DNA of 64,000 bases, taken from contig CM059622.1 of the NCBI GenBank assembly GCA_030435675.1, forward strand, positions 5,704,001-5,768,000, given 5' to 3'. Position numbers and translations under genes: made by a program. The stretch's first letter is position 1, and each line of letters begins with the position of its first letter. The DNA is from Steinernema hermaphroditum. Its lineage: Eukaryota; Nematoda; Chromadorea; Rhabditida; Steinernematidae. A model generated the notes under the pieces. That model saw nothing but the letters and a program-made list of their open reading frames with translations. It did no database searches and was not told the DNA's origin. Shown one piece after another: positions 35,189 to 47,300 of the stretch.

Positions 35189-36400
35189 TCACAACTGCTG
35201 CTCGTTCTTCTTGCGGCGGCACTCGCACAACGAGATGACGATGGCCAGCAGAATGAGGATCAGTACGATCGCGGCCAGCGGCACCAGGAAAGACAGCCAA
35301 TCTGTACGAAAGCTCACTAAGACACGATGGGGAGTTACTTACGCTTTACTCGGAGGGGACGGTCCACTACCAGTGTATTCACCTTCTTTTCGTTTTTGAC
35401 AACGAATTCGTTGGAGGCGGTGCATGTGTACACACCCTCGTGCTCCTTCCCGATGTTCCTGATGGTCAGCTTCTCGCCGTCTTCGGAAACGGTCGTATCT
35501 AAGGAGAGACTGAGCTGTCAGAGTGCGCTGGGAACCCACTTTGTGGCAGAGCTCCGTTGTTGAATGTCCATGAAATCACCGGTGTCGGGTATCCGAAGAC
35601 GGGGCACGAGTAGACGTGTTCCTCTGTACCGTCGGGGACGGCGTTTTCTGAGGCATCGAAGTGGAAGTTATCCTCTTTTCGAGCATCATAGCGGACGGGG
35701 TATCCTGAGAAGTGCAGGACTGGCCGGGCTGAAATGGAAGTGAATGTTTGTTTCCCCGCGAAAGACAACATGTGGCTTAGTTTTCGCCGTGGATGCGGCC
35801 AGAATGACTAATCGATGGCAGCAAAATCAGAAACAGATGTATTCGTCGAGGATCTGGATACTAAGCATAGAACTGTTAGTCTTAGTCAGTCCGAAATCTC
35901 ACTTGTTCAAGGGGGAAAGATCAATTTGTTTGAAAGAGACGGACGGAGCGAAGGGCGCCCCGTCCCATCCATCAAAGCCCCTTTTAGTAATCGAATTCGC
36001 AGCACCAACCGAACACTTCGATGTTGCCGGTGACGTTGTGGCCTTCGACGGTGATGTGACACGTGTAGAGACCGGCCTTTGTGACCTCGAGCTTCTGCAA
36101 AGGGAGCGTGGCGTTCTTGAGGTCTTCGGATAATGTCGCGTCGGCTTCGAAGTGGGAGTTCCCGTTCACTTTGCGAGTGAAGTACGCGGAGTCGATCTTC
36201 AAGACCTGGTTGGTGTGGCGGTCGCGCACCTGACACCATAGGGTTAGCTCCTCAGTGGAGCGGAGGGGATTGTCGTTGGGGGAGACGCCAGACTCCACCG
36301 GAACGTTAAAGGCGAGGCTCCCCTCCGCCCGGAGATTGGATGGCGCGGCACTGACGCCACAAAGTAGAAGGGAGAGTGCCAGAAGGTGGCGGAGGCACAT
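35189..36400 (-). CDS. Two-Ig-domain type I membrane protein (basigin/neuroplastin-like architecture)
   Basis: Four exons (36010-36400, 35540-35728, 35343-35498, 35189-35301) encode 282 residues. A signal peptide is clear (LRHLLALSLLLCGVSA, residues about 3-18). Ig domain 1 has its cysteines in LTLWCQV and AGLYTCHIT. Ig domain 2 has EEHVYSCPVFGYPTPVISW and the Ig hallmark EGVYTCTASNEF. One transmembrane helix follows (WLSFLVPLAAIVLILILL), then a short basic tail (CECRRKKNEQQL). Two Ig domains, one helix and a tiny cytoplasmic tail match the basigin family, which chaperones monocarboxylate transporters or mediates adhesion. The charged glutamate usual within the basigin membrane helix is absent, so the assignment is by architecture only. 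Possible N-glycosylation sites include KNATL and HNVTG. Confidence 0.8.
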
Positions 36401-37274
36401 CTGAATGACTCATCAGGGCATGAAGGCGCAGAAGTCGCGGGAAACGGCGGAGACGACACGAGGAAGTGGACGGAAATAGGCGAGACGAACGCCCTGTGGA
36501 GAGCTTTATTGGCAGAACCGCTTGAAGCGACTCGAGAAGGGGAAGAGCCCCCGACTACAAAGCTGCAGGCCGCCGCCGCCGCTGTCCTCCGTCGCCGGGG
36601 TCGGAATCAATGCGGAGCCGCAGAGAGCGCCACGGGCGGAGGGCAGCTGTGTGCGCGGTGACGGCTCGGCGCTGCAAAAACTCTTGCGGAAGGAACGAAG
36701 GGTAAATAGGCATATGACGAAGGTGCTCTCAGTAAGTAGACAAACAGGATGGAGACGATTGGGAACTCCTTCAGATATTCATTTTCACGTTTCTCTTCCG
36801 CGCAACTCTGACCTCTGTTTCGTTGGATACCGTACCGCGGTAACCCTGTCTTTACGCGTCTAGACAATTATCGCGACGGTCGTCATTTTTTGAAACTCGT
36901 TTTTAGGCGGCAGAGGATCACTTCTCGTACCCACGCGCAAAAAAAACTCTTTGTCCCTTTGTAAAATGAGACTCAGTAAACAGTTAATCTAGACATCTTC
37001 ACTGGCTGAACTCAGCGGACAGTCTAGATACGAATAGGTCTACAAATCGATTCCACCTCCAAATTATTACCATCTCAGTGACGTACTTGACTGCAAAGAC
37101 ATAAAACCGATAGACGTCAGCGATACGACAGGTTCCCCACACCCCACTCGCAGAGGAGTCCATGAATACCAATGATAAATCAGTGAACAGTGGATAAATA
37201 ATTATTATTAGTGAAAGCAATGAAAAGTAAGAACATGACGAGAGGTAGCTCCAAAACATTGAGCAACAAAAATC
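36401..37274. other. Intergenic, no gene seen
   Basis: Upstream of the Ig protein and downstream of the MID-RRM gene (both minus). GC-rich near 36401-36680, AT-rich after. Short overlapping frames on both strands without domains. Confidence 0.45.
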
Positions 37275-38531
37275 TTAGATGGTGATACCGGCCTGCATGC
37301 GACTGATCTGGTGGATAGGGACGACACTCAGCTTGTGGGTATGGTCGATCTTCTTCGCGTGGTGCTCAATGGCAGCTTGGACGGCGTGGAACTTGTTGAA
37401 GAACTCGACGACTGCCGTGCCGCTTCCGCCCATGATCACCGACTTCACGGTGTAGAGATGGAAGAGCGCCGCCAGTTGGAACTCGTTGAAGTCCGCGGGG
37501 AAGCCGGTCACCTCGCACACGGCGTCGGCGTGGGAGAAGATGTTGTTGATGGAGGACTCTGAAAATACGAAGATAAGACATCTGTTATTAGTCGCAGAGC
37601 TGGGAAGGCTCGCACAAAAAACGTCCAAGATGACTCACCCGGATCGTAATGGAGCACATTGTTGGCGACACTGGTGAGATCCTGTGGACGGTGCTGTTGG
37701 AATTGACGTTCGCCGCTAGCGCGGGGGTTGTTCACGTTAAAGCCGACCTGCATCTTGAAGGGATCGTTCCTAAACGGCATGTATGAATTACATCCTTTGG
37801 CATTCAGAACGCACTTGTCCGTAGGCGATACTAGCTGGTAAAGACGGCGCGCAACCCACTGGTTAATATTGCCGAGCACGAGGTCCAGATTCGCACCCTC
37901 GAAACGCTTCTCGGCATTCTCGCGCTGGATGCCCTGGCGGATGAGGCCGTACTTCTGTGTGTACTCGCGCATCCACACGTACTCGTTGGAGTTCTCGCCG
38001 GGAAGGATGTGCACGACGAGCAGCACGCCTGGGTACAAGTCGTGGATCTCGCGATAGTTCATTGCGTTGTCGTTCTGATTGTTGACGCGACTTCGGAGAA
38101 CGACGTCCGGCTTCGGCGCGAACTTGTGGCAGAGCCCGATCTGGCGCGACTGTTCTGCCATCTTTTGCGTCAACCAAACTGAGAACTCTCTAGAAAGGTG
38201 AGGGATGAGCATCTCTTCTGTGTGATATGAGTGTGTCTGTCAAATCTGTCTCTGTTTTGCAGACAGACAGAGATAGTCTAAATGTAAATTTCGACGGGTC
38301 CTTAATTTCAGACTGTCTGCTCGGATCCCTAAGAAATTCCTTTGCTTTGCAGACAGAGGCAGCTTAGAATGAAATTTCTACCAGCCCCCGATGTCACAAA
38401 ACAGGAACGAGCCGTCTAGTCTATGGTTGTTTATTGCGAATTTCCAACAAAACTTACTCAAACTTCTCTGTTGCCTCATCTTCCTTGATCGAGCAGATAA
38501 GCGCCCATCGCATATCAAGACGGCTGTCCAT
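37275..38531 (-). CDS. Argonaute MID-like plus RRM-like protein, no PIWI domain
   Basis: Three exons (38458-38531, 37639-38189, 37275-37558) encode 302 residues. The N-terminal half follows the course of an Argonaute L2-MID region: a strand MRWALICSI, a helix FSVWLTQKMAEQSRQIGL, then PGVLLVVHILPGENSNEY where Argonautes have LLVVILPxxxxxxY. Next are RQGIQ (Argonaute xxQCVQ) and LVLGNINQWVARRL where Argonautes have LSNICLKINxKLGG. The tyrosine and a glutamine of the 5'-phosphate pocket have counterparts; the two pocket lysines do not. Instead of a PIWI domain, a polar linker (about 150-200) leads to an RRM-like fold: VCEVTGFP as RNP2, GTAVVEFFN as RNP1, closing with HKLSVVPI. C. elegans PID-3, a PETISCO piRNA-processing component, also combines MID and RRM domains; the link is inference. 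The start at 38531 follows an acceptor TTTTTCAG, fitting trans-splicing; ATG 38567 is an in-frame alternative. Confidence 0.6.
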
Positions 38532-38860
38532 TTTGATCGACAATTCTGAAAAATTCAAATTATCCATTGCGAAGCAAAACGCGCAACCACGGAAAGGCGC
38601 GAAACTGATCTGATCGCCTCCGCGCATTTTGGAGCGCGCGAGCGAGGGAGTGAGGACGTCGAACGCCCAGATTTCCCGCAAAGGTGGTTGGTCTCACGGC
38701 GAATGTACTTTTTCGAATATTTCGCGCGTTCATTCGGATTTTTAAGAGAAAGGCTTTGAGACATTCCGAGAAGTGTTTGTATAGGCTGTTGTCTAGACTT
38801 TGTTGCATGATGAAGTGCTTTCTGTATGCTCTCTAAAAACGTCAATTTAGACGACTATAG
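38532..38860. promoter_or_regulatory. Shared upstream region of two divergent genes
   Basis: About 330 bases separate the start of the MID-RRM gene (minus) from that of the MAGE gene (plus), so both promoters must lie here or overlap the first exons. The plus gene has an acceptor-like CAATTTAG ending at 38850, ten bases before its ATG; the minus gene has TTTTTCAG ending at 38546. Both fit spliced-leader addition. No TATA-type element was identified. Confidence 0.45.
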
Positions 38861-40022
38861 ATGTCGGACGACGAACAACCTCGCAGGGGACGAGGCCGGC
38901 GACGTGAAGTGAGTTACTTCTCCCTCATCGACGACCGTCGAATCTCTTCAGGCTACTCAGTTCTCCAACTCCAGCGGCATCGCCACGGCCATCACGACCC
39001 TGCTCACACTTCACAAAAACAGGGGCCACATTAAAGAGGCAGAAGTTAAGAAGATCATCCCGGAGTTTAACGAACTTCTTCGAAGCAACATCGCCGACAA
39101 GATGAATGCAGTCTTTGGATTAACTGTACGTTAATGACGAGCTGTCTGCCTGTCTGTCTCTGTGCAGCCCGTTTCAGACAATTGGCCACATGACACAGAC
39201 AAAGAGACAACGTTCATTTCAGCTCGCATCCGACACCGACACCAAAACGTCCTACTTGTACAGCGATGTTCGCTTTCCGCCGCAGTGCAAGTTCCTTGGT
39301 TTGTACTGTTTCGGTATATATTTCTTAATGAACATTCTGTTTAAGGTAGTCACATGCCTGAACACCTCGAGGACGAGGAAGACGGCTTTTGCGAAATGGA
39401 AGAGGCGTTCCTCATCGTCGTTCTAATAGTCGTCCTCATGAACAGCAGTCCGCCCAGCGCCGCTCTGCCGAGGGGATCGGGTCTTCGACTCACAACGCTG
39501 ATAAACATTCTAGTAAATCTGATAAACTATGGCATATCGTAAAACGGTCGTTTTAGGACGAAGCTGCCTTGTCTCCGCCGACACACTTAGGAGATATTTC
39601 GAAGTACATCGACGGCACTTCGACCGCGCAGTTCGTATCCCGAGGTGCGTTTATCCTCTGGGGGCGGTGTAACACCCATTTCGTTTAGGGTGGCTTACCT
39701 TCCAGAACGAAACCGTGGACGGTGAGAGGCAGACTACCATCTTCTGGGGTTCCCTTGCCAACGCAACCCTACGTCCTATGGTGGGCTGCTATCGAAACGT
39801 ACTTGTCTTCTGAAGCCCATTTAGCACCTACTGGAGCTCTACTGCACTCTGGTCGACTCGGAGCCGTCGGAATACATCGACGTTTACAAATACGCGAAGA
39901 AGGTTGAGGAAACGCGCGGAGCGCAGCCCTCGAGAATCTTCCTCGACGAAGCCGAGAGGTCGGACGATGAAGGCGAAGTAACCCAACAGCAAAGCGACGA
40001 CGACATTGAAATGGACGAATAG
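38861..40022 (+). CDS. mage-1: MAGE homology domain protein (NSE3, SMC5/6 complex subunit)
   Basis: Seven exons (38861-38908, 38952-39125, 39223-39298, 39346-39512, 39557-39644, 39689-39780, 39825-40022) encode 280 residues, all phases consistent. A basic N-terminus (PRRGRGRRRE) precedes the MAGE homology domain. The first winged helix has VKKIIPEFNELLRSNIADKM and NAVFGLTL. The hallmark hydrophobic helix is EEAFLIVVLIVVLMNSSPPS. The second winged helix carries FVSRGWLTFQ and TIFWGSLANA, which correspond to the FVxxxYL and FLWGPRA blocks. An acidic tail ends in QQQSDDDIEMDE. In organisms with one MAGE gene the product is NSE3, which binds NSE1 and NSE4 in the SMC5/6 DNA-repair complex. It is divergent from the MID-RRM gene and converges on the BESS-like gene with only 44 bases between stop codons. 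Confidence 0.82.
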
Positions 40023-40025
40023 TTT

Positions 40026-40048
40026 AATAAAAACGGGTTAACAATAAA
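40026..40048 (+). terminator. Two AATAAA signals for the MAGE gene
   Basis: AATAAA at 40026-40031 and again at 40043-40048, 4 and 21 bases after the stop codon. They imply a very short 3' UTR, or one overlapping the convergent gene that ends at 40067. Confidence 0.6.
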
Positions 40049-40066
40049 ACGGGTTCCAGCAATGAT

Positions 40067-40873
40067 CTAACTATCTTCTTGAGCCATCTGGTGCAGGACA
40101 GTGTGGATCTTCAGCATCGCATCATGTTGTTGCTTCGGATGCTTCATACAGCGAAGCGAGGATCTCACGAATCGCATAAAGTCTTCGATTTGGCAGTCGA
40201 TTGGCTCAGCGTCGATCTTCAGGGATTGTGGTTTTTCCGTCATCCTTTCTTCAACGGCAATGGTTTCGTTGATAAATAGCGTCACTTCGGGCGATGGCGT
40301 TGACAGCACACTGGTGTCACTTCGAGATATTTCCAGCTGCGACGAACCGATGAGCTGCAGTTTGTGCTGAAAAGACATAGATTAGTACCTCTGGTTTAAA
40401 ACAAATATATCGATTTATATCACGTTCTTTTCGAATAGCCTTGCAAGTTTAAAAAAATAGAGACAACGCTGGAGGAAGGGTACCTGGTACGTGAGAAACC
40501 TCTGCCGCTGCTCCGCAAGGTTCGCTTCGGCGTCTCCCGCGCACCGGTGCAGGAGCAGAACAGTGGAGTGATACGGGTCGGCAATCAAGACTGGTCGGCG
40601 ACCGTTTGCGACGAACATCGTAAGAAGCGGCACAGGCATCTAAAAATAAGAAAGATAAGCAGATGTCGCCCCTGCGGCTCTCACCTTATCCCTCAAGCGC
40701 TCGCAGCATACGCAGATAAAGTAGACGATGTCGCCGTTCGAGTAGGTTTTGCGCCTTTTGTACCGCCACACGTACTTGGCGTCGTTCGTCAGAATCACGG
40801 AGTAGTTGCCCCGAAAGGAAATGCCGACCTCGTAGGGGAACGTCTGTTGTTCTTCAGAAAACTTGTACGACAT
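40067..40873 (-). CDS. Hypothetical protein with BESS-like C-terminal motif
   Basis: Three exons (40685-40873, 40484-40639, 40067-40366) give 214 residues with consistent phases. The N-terminal half has a compact aromatic/cysteine-rich stretch (YVWRYKRRKTYSN and VYFICVCCERLRD) followed by a helix-rich segment. A FLYWCH-like fold is conceivable but the zinc ligands are not clear. Near the end, EDFMRFVRSSLRCMKHPK and MLKIHTVLHQM have the spacing of a BESS motif, which mediates protein interactions in DNA-binding factors of the MADF/BESS type. I do not recognise an orthologue. It sits 474 bases downstream of the dynein gene on the same strand and converges on the MAGE gene. Confidence 0.65.
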
Positions 40874-41346
40874 CTGGAATCACGCATAACCTCTCAACGT
40901 ATGCTTTATGGTGTTCAAGAGGCAAGGAAACCGAGGAAGCAAGATCAAGAAAAATGTGAACACACTACTTCCCTAAATGCTGATATTCAGCAAGCTCTCG
41001 GTACGAGACCGAGGTTGTTTCTAACCACTACAACGAATTAGTCGCTGACAATCGGTTTTTGGAACTATATACTGGTGCGTTTCGTGAGCGTCCTGCTGTT
41101 GTAGAAGATAATAGATGGAGTTACCCCGCGACCTTCCTCCCCTCCCTCCAGTGATCATTTGTGTAAAAGACGAGGTTTTCGAGTTAATCAATGTGTCCAG
41201 CAATGTTTCCTAGCAGCTGTAAGGCACTTTGAAGTATTTCACCCCAACGCTCGCAAAAAAAAAACAGTATTTAATAAATTATTTAAGCTACAATGAAAAG
41301 AAAACGAAGCTCGCTCCATTCAACAGTACAACGTATGAATATGTCC

Positions 41347-44300
41347 TTAAACAACTGAATTTGACACCAACGCAACGCTCCTTTCGTAGAATGTGCAGCG
41401 ATCCGAGTTCTGTGGCACCAGGTCCATCGTGAAGAGCAAGTTGGTCCTGTTCGTGTACAAGTATACGGGAAGTGCCATGACGGCGGCAGGGGAAGCTTCG
41501 CGGACCCAGCTGAAGTTGACGACGTCCAAGTCGGTGCTGACTTCGTCGCTTAGTACGATCGCGGAAGATGAGGCGGCCTTAGCTCCCAGGATCTGCATTC
41601 CTGCAAAGGGTGAACATTATTTTTGTTAATGGAAGCGGTTCTGTCGCACCTGTCAACTTAAAACCGTCAGATTTGCCGCTCTGTCCGATGGTCACGTGCA
41701 TGTTCAGCTCTTCCAGAGACCACGCGTTGGACTGCGCAATAAGTTGTCGAGTTGCCGTGATGTAGGCCTCTGGTGCGAACATTCCACCGAGCCACACTGA
41801 TTCCTTCTGAAAAGGGAGGCATGAACATCGCACATCGTAGGGCTATCATCTCACCCGTAGAGATTCCGAACACGAGAAGCGTGTAAGCTGCTTGACCCTT
41901 TCGTCGAAGTCGGTCATCCAGGTCATCACGCTGATACCCTTGGGAACGACGTATCGCAGCCAGCCGTCGGGAACAGAGCCCTTGTTGAGTGCGGAGATGA
42001 GTGAGCGAAGATGGTTGTCCTGCTTCTGCTCGTTCTTGCAAACAGCCAACACTTGAGCGAGATCGTTTCGTACGATGTGCAGCAGGTTGGCGCCCAGGTT
42101 GATTTCGCGCTCGAAAAAGCGGAAAAGAGGATCCTTGATGTTGTCCTTCGTGCGTTTCAGCTTGGGAACCTCCTTCGGAAGCAACTTCAGCCATTGATTG
42201 CACAGATCGGAGAGGATGTTCATCCATGGCGGGGCGACCACCTTCTCGGTGCTGTCTTCAAATGCCAACTCTTCGTCGGACACCTTCAGCAGATTGCGAA
42301 GAAGAGTATGTCCGCGATCGGTTAGCAGAACCTTCTCGGCATTGTTCGGCAAACCGAGCCAGCTGGGCATCTGGTGCTGCTTGATGTCCTCGACCCAAGT
42401 TAGCAGATTGTCACGGGTAGTGCCGTCCGGAACACACAAATGCGAGGCCCTTCCGTCGATGTTGTTGATCAGCACACAATTCGATTCGAACGCTTTTTCA
42501 GTGAACAACTTCTCCAGGAAGGAATCCAGCAGAATCTGGTCGAACTTGTTGTCAATCTTTCCTCCGTAAATGCACTGGGAGAGAAGCGTTTGCAGGGTGG
42601 ACCACGGCAACTTGTCGGGAGAAACATTGCTACGATTCTAAATTTGTGCAGAACATGTAAAAAAGCCCAATACTCCAAACATACCATGGCAACAACATCC
42701 ACAGCAGAGTCCAGCGTATCGCATGCTACGCGCAGATCGGCATCAGAAAACTCGTAAGTGTGCGCCCATCCCAGAGGTGTGTAACGCAGGCGCTCTTGCA
42801 CCAAGGCGTGCAGCCAGCAGATAAGGAAGTACAAACGCGATCGTTCTGCGGGAGCCTTGCTCAACCGTTGAGGAGGCAACGACGACAGCGATCGCAGCAG
42901 ATTAGACTTCAGTCCAGTAGCAGGCTCGAACACAACAACTCGGGATGCCTTGGTGACACTGATCGGCAGTTTGGGGTGGATCTCGGCGGTCATCAACAAG
43001 CGGAACTGAGGATGCGGCTTCAGGGTGTGGAGGCGCTTCTCGAGCTGTGCGAGCCAAGATGGGGCAAGATGTACATTCTTCAGGAGAACCCATCGACCTG
43101 ACTTCGAAGAGCTATTCAGCGCTGTATCAGCCTGGCTGAAGCCTTCCGCTGATCCGATGGCAATAGACGTCACTTCGCGATTCATCTCAATCGCCAGGTC
43201 TTCAACTTTCCCAGATGCGTCATAACCAGTAGCCGAGCAGAGCAATACAGGCACGTGGCTAGGCACCTAAAACATTGAAAGATAAAAAAAATCGAAGTCC
43301 GGACGAATAGCTTACTTCGTCATCGACAATTTCCCGCAGGTTCAAAACCTTGTCCTGCTGCATGAATTCAACACCGAATGCGGCAGAGACCACAAGATGC
43401 GCGGAGGCCAGGACACGGTCTGGACGAAGAGCATGAATCAAAAGAAGATCATTGAGTGCTTTCTTGATGGCTGTTGCCGGCTTCTCGGTATCTTCCGTCC
43501 AAACAACGGGAACGTCAAGTTCGGGGTTGTCACTTGCAAGCCACGATTCCAAGTCGGCTAATGCGTTCACCTTCTCTACACAGCTACTAAAGTCGGATAA
43601 TCTTGAGAGCTGGATCAGGGCAGTAATCTGCTGGTGGTTCAGCAGCTGCGAGGAGGCGCCAGACGGTGTTCCGGCGGACTTTGAGGACTGGGACGCGAAC
43701 ATCTCGGATCTTCCTAGGAGATGATCGAACTGTGCCTCGTAAACGTCTTCAGAGGAGCCGCGCAGAAGGATCTTCATGAGAAGAAGGGCCAGAAGCACCT
43801 TGTCTGCGTGGAGCATTCCTTGAGAAACGCGGCGATAAACGGACTAGAAATAACGTTTAGAACATGAAACGGTTTCGGACACACCTGGAACAAATTAGAG
43901 GTGATGATAGACAATCGCCTGCCATAGTCCGTGATTCCAATCAACAGAGGCGACTTTAAGGCCACCGTGAATATATCAACCAAGAAGTCAAGCGAATATT
44001 GATACAGGAAGTGAACCTAAAAAGAGTACTCAAGATGGTACGTTCTGAATTGGCGCATATTTACCTCGTTCAACTGCTGCAACGTGGAGTAAATCAGCGA
44101 GCAAGCATGAGCCAATCTCTGATATTGGTTCGATACAGTTTCCACCTCCTTGATGACCTGATCGGTTTCTGCGGCTTTCTTCGCAACCTCTGCCGCTTCC
44201 GTCTTCAGTTTTTCCAGAGTTTCAATGACGCTATTGTCGTCCAAGATGCGTCCTTTGCTATCATTCAAGGCTGCGAGCAAAGCCTTCTCGAGCTGGCGAA

Positions 44301-47300
44301 GACGCACAGCGAACTCGCCTTGCAATTTGAGCAGATCGTTTCGCTTCTCATCGACGTCGGGACGCTCGCTTCGAAGAACTTGGTTTAGGCACTGTGTTTC
44401 GAGACTGCTGCGGGTCACGGTGAAGTTGACGAATGTGACACGCGAACAAACATCGGCAGCGAATTCTACGGATGAATCGCGGGTGATCAGGAAGATTTGG
44501 AAAGAGGGTGACAGATCGATGTCTTGGTCACCGATGGTTATAAGAATGCGACCGCCGGTCCTTTTCACTTCACGGTTAAGGACGGGATTCAGAATAGGAT
44601 CGTAGCTTTCCACATCTTGCACTAGAAGTGCGTTACCGAATCGGAGGGCTGACTCAAGATTCTTTCTAAATAAACCGAACACCCATTAGTTTTACAGTAT
44701 CGAAAAACTGACCTGAAGGAGTCATCAAGGAAACTGGTCTTTGTAATGTTTTTGTGAGAGAACTGCTTCAGCAGGAAGTCCACGGCCTGTCCGCTGGGAT
44801 CGATAATGAGAGGATAGCGATTGAACCGATGCAGCATGATTGAATTCTCCGTGCACAGGTCATCCACAGGGAGACCATTGCGATTCCACTGGAGGCGATC
44901 GTCAACAGTAGAAAGGTATTCGACACGAGCGATATCGTGGCGGTACTTGACTTCCGCCTTTTCGACAGCTGCAGTCCACTTCTGGAACAGAACATCGCGA
45001 AGGTGTTGGTCGTAGTAGCCAGAGTAGGCGAGGAACGCAGAGGAGAGCAAGACGTCTCCGACCAAAGTATCCATCTGCTGACTGAAGCCTTCGCAACTGC
45101 CATTCCAGCGATCACGCTCCGAGCGGAGATTTGATAGGAGGTCGATACTGCGACCAACTTTCTCCTTGACAGTGGCGAGATCAGCCTTGATGCTTTCTGC
45201 CTGACCGATGAGAATGGCATATTCATCTTTGTAGGTCGCAATGCTCTGCTCCAACTCCGCAATAGTCTTCTTGACCTCTTCGCCCTTCTTAGTTTTCGCG
45301 TTAGCGTCCTTTTCCAACCGGCGCAGTTCGTTTCGCAACGGCTCAACTTTGTGGAGCATGTCAGAATACAGGAGCTGTGCCTTCGCCCATTTGACCATAG
45401 GTCCGCATGCTTGACTGGCACGATTAACCTAAGAAATGCAAAGGTCAAGAAAAGATGGTATGACACACATCATGCCTTCTCAAAGTCCCAGTCCGGGTTT
45501 GAAATGTATTTGTTCATTGCGGACAGGATTTCTGGAGTAATGTTGTCCGTGTCGAATCCGAGAATTCGAGGCATGAAGTCGTCCTTTACCATAACACCAC
45601 GGATAGCTTTCCAGTCAACAACGTTTTCGCCCAGAAGTAAACAAATTGACTCCAGGGCCAGCTTGACGGCAGGAGGGGGCGAAGCCATGGAACGAACTTC
45701 CACAAGTTGTTGTTTCTTGATTCCTTTAACGGCTGCTTTGGCGTCTTCAACAGCAGGCTCTACCTGGAATGTTCGAATTAAGCACGATACTGAGTGTAAT
45801 GATACGTACCTGAGCAAGATCTTTCTGCACTTCTTGACGTTTCTTCTCAATCTCAATCAGTGAAACGGCAAGCTCTTTCTGAAGCTGCTCGGATACATTC
45901 TTCTCCTTCTCGGCCTTCTGTTGGTCGTGCAACATCTCCTTCAACTTTGCATTTGCAGATTCTTTTTTGGTTTCGAGTTCTCGTTCCTTCTCGCTAAGTG
46001 ACTTCTGGAGCTCCTTAACCTGCTCTTCGGTTTCTCTGATCTTGTCAAGACCAATGTTCAGATGCAGCTTCTCTTCTTCCAAATCGCGGCGCTTTTCGTG
46101 GAACAACTTAATGTAATGGCGAATGAAGTCCAGGAAGTGTCGGGGGGTTAGAGCAGTCACGCGATGACCTCGCTTTTGCTCATTCTCGTTGATCTTTCTC
46201 ACAGAGTTGTGGACATGGACGAACGTATTGATGACGGCATGGCGATATTGGACCGGCTTGGGCAGAAGATCGCAAACAGCTTCAAGGGCGAACGGAGGAT
46301 CGTAGTCAGTTCTATCAATGTCCAAGGTATTCGTGAGCTCGACACCGACTTGATAGAGAGCGGAATCCGTCCAGTCTCCGAACCAATTGAGCACGCATCG
46401 ATTGAACAAAGCAGGAGACGTCGACGCTCTCTCGCGAAGTCCATCTCCAGACGGATTCATCGTGAAGACAACATGAAGGTTCCGGATAACTTGCGATGTG
46501 AACCACTTGTAAAGTTCATCAGCGGAGTCCAACATGAGACCCTGACGTTGTGCGCCCTCCTTGATTTGGCTCATGAGGGTCGTGTGTTCATCGCCTTCGA
46601 ACAATCCGGGGACTTCACCATTAGCCAGCAGCGTATTCAGGCGTTCCAGGAATCCAGTGTCCAGCATGTTAGACTCGTCCATGATGAAGCAGATCTTCTC
46701 GTTTCGACATCCGGCCCTGCGCAACACACGTCGCATATCTTCATCGAAGTCAGCCGCAGTGTACTTCGAGTGGACTTTCAGCTAAAGGAAAAGAATAAGC
46801 AATGATCTCAGCATATCGGAGGAGATACCTGGAAGACGGAGAGTCCATTCAACCAGGCAACAAAGCGAGAAAGCGTGGTCTTGCCAGATCCCGAAGTACC
46901 AATAAGCAGCAAGTGGCCCTGAGGCTGGCGGTAAATTCTATCGATTCTGAGAACGTGCTCCAACATTTGATCGAATAGAACCAACTGAACGTCCAGTTCT
47001 TCTTCGTAGAACCCCCTGAGTCGAGCCTGAACGTAATCGCGCAGTTCTTCTCGCGATACGGGCAGGTAGTGCTTCGATAGCCAGCACGAGTAGAGGATGG
47101 GCCGGACAAGAGCTTCGGAGAGAGAGCAGGCATTGCTGAAGTACTTCGCCGCGGTTTCATCGACAAGCTGGTCCGTCCATTCACGTTCATTGTCATGGAC
47201 CAGTCGATCTTGGAATAGGCGCAAAGCTTCGTGTGCCCACAAGCGAACAAGTCCATCGGGTGTCACCGCCTCAAGAGGAGAGATCGCCTCCGCGATACCG

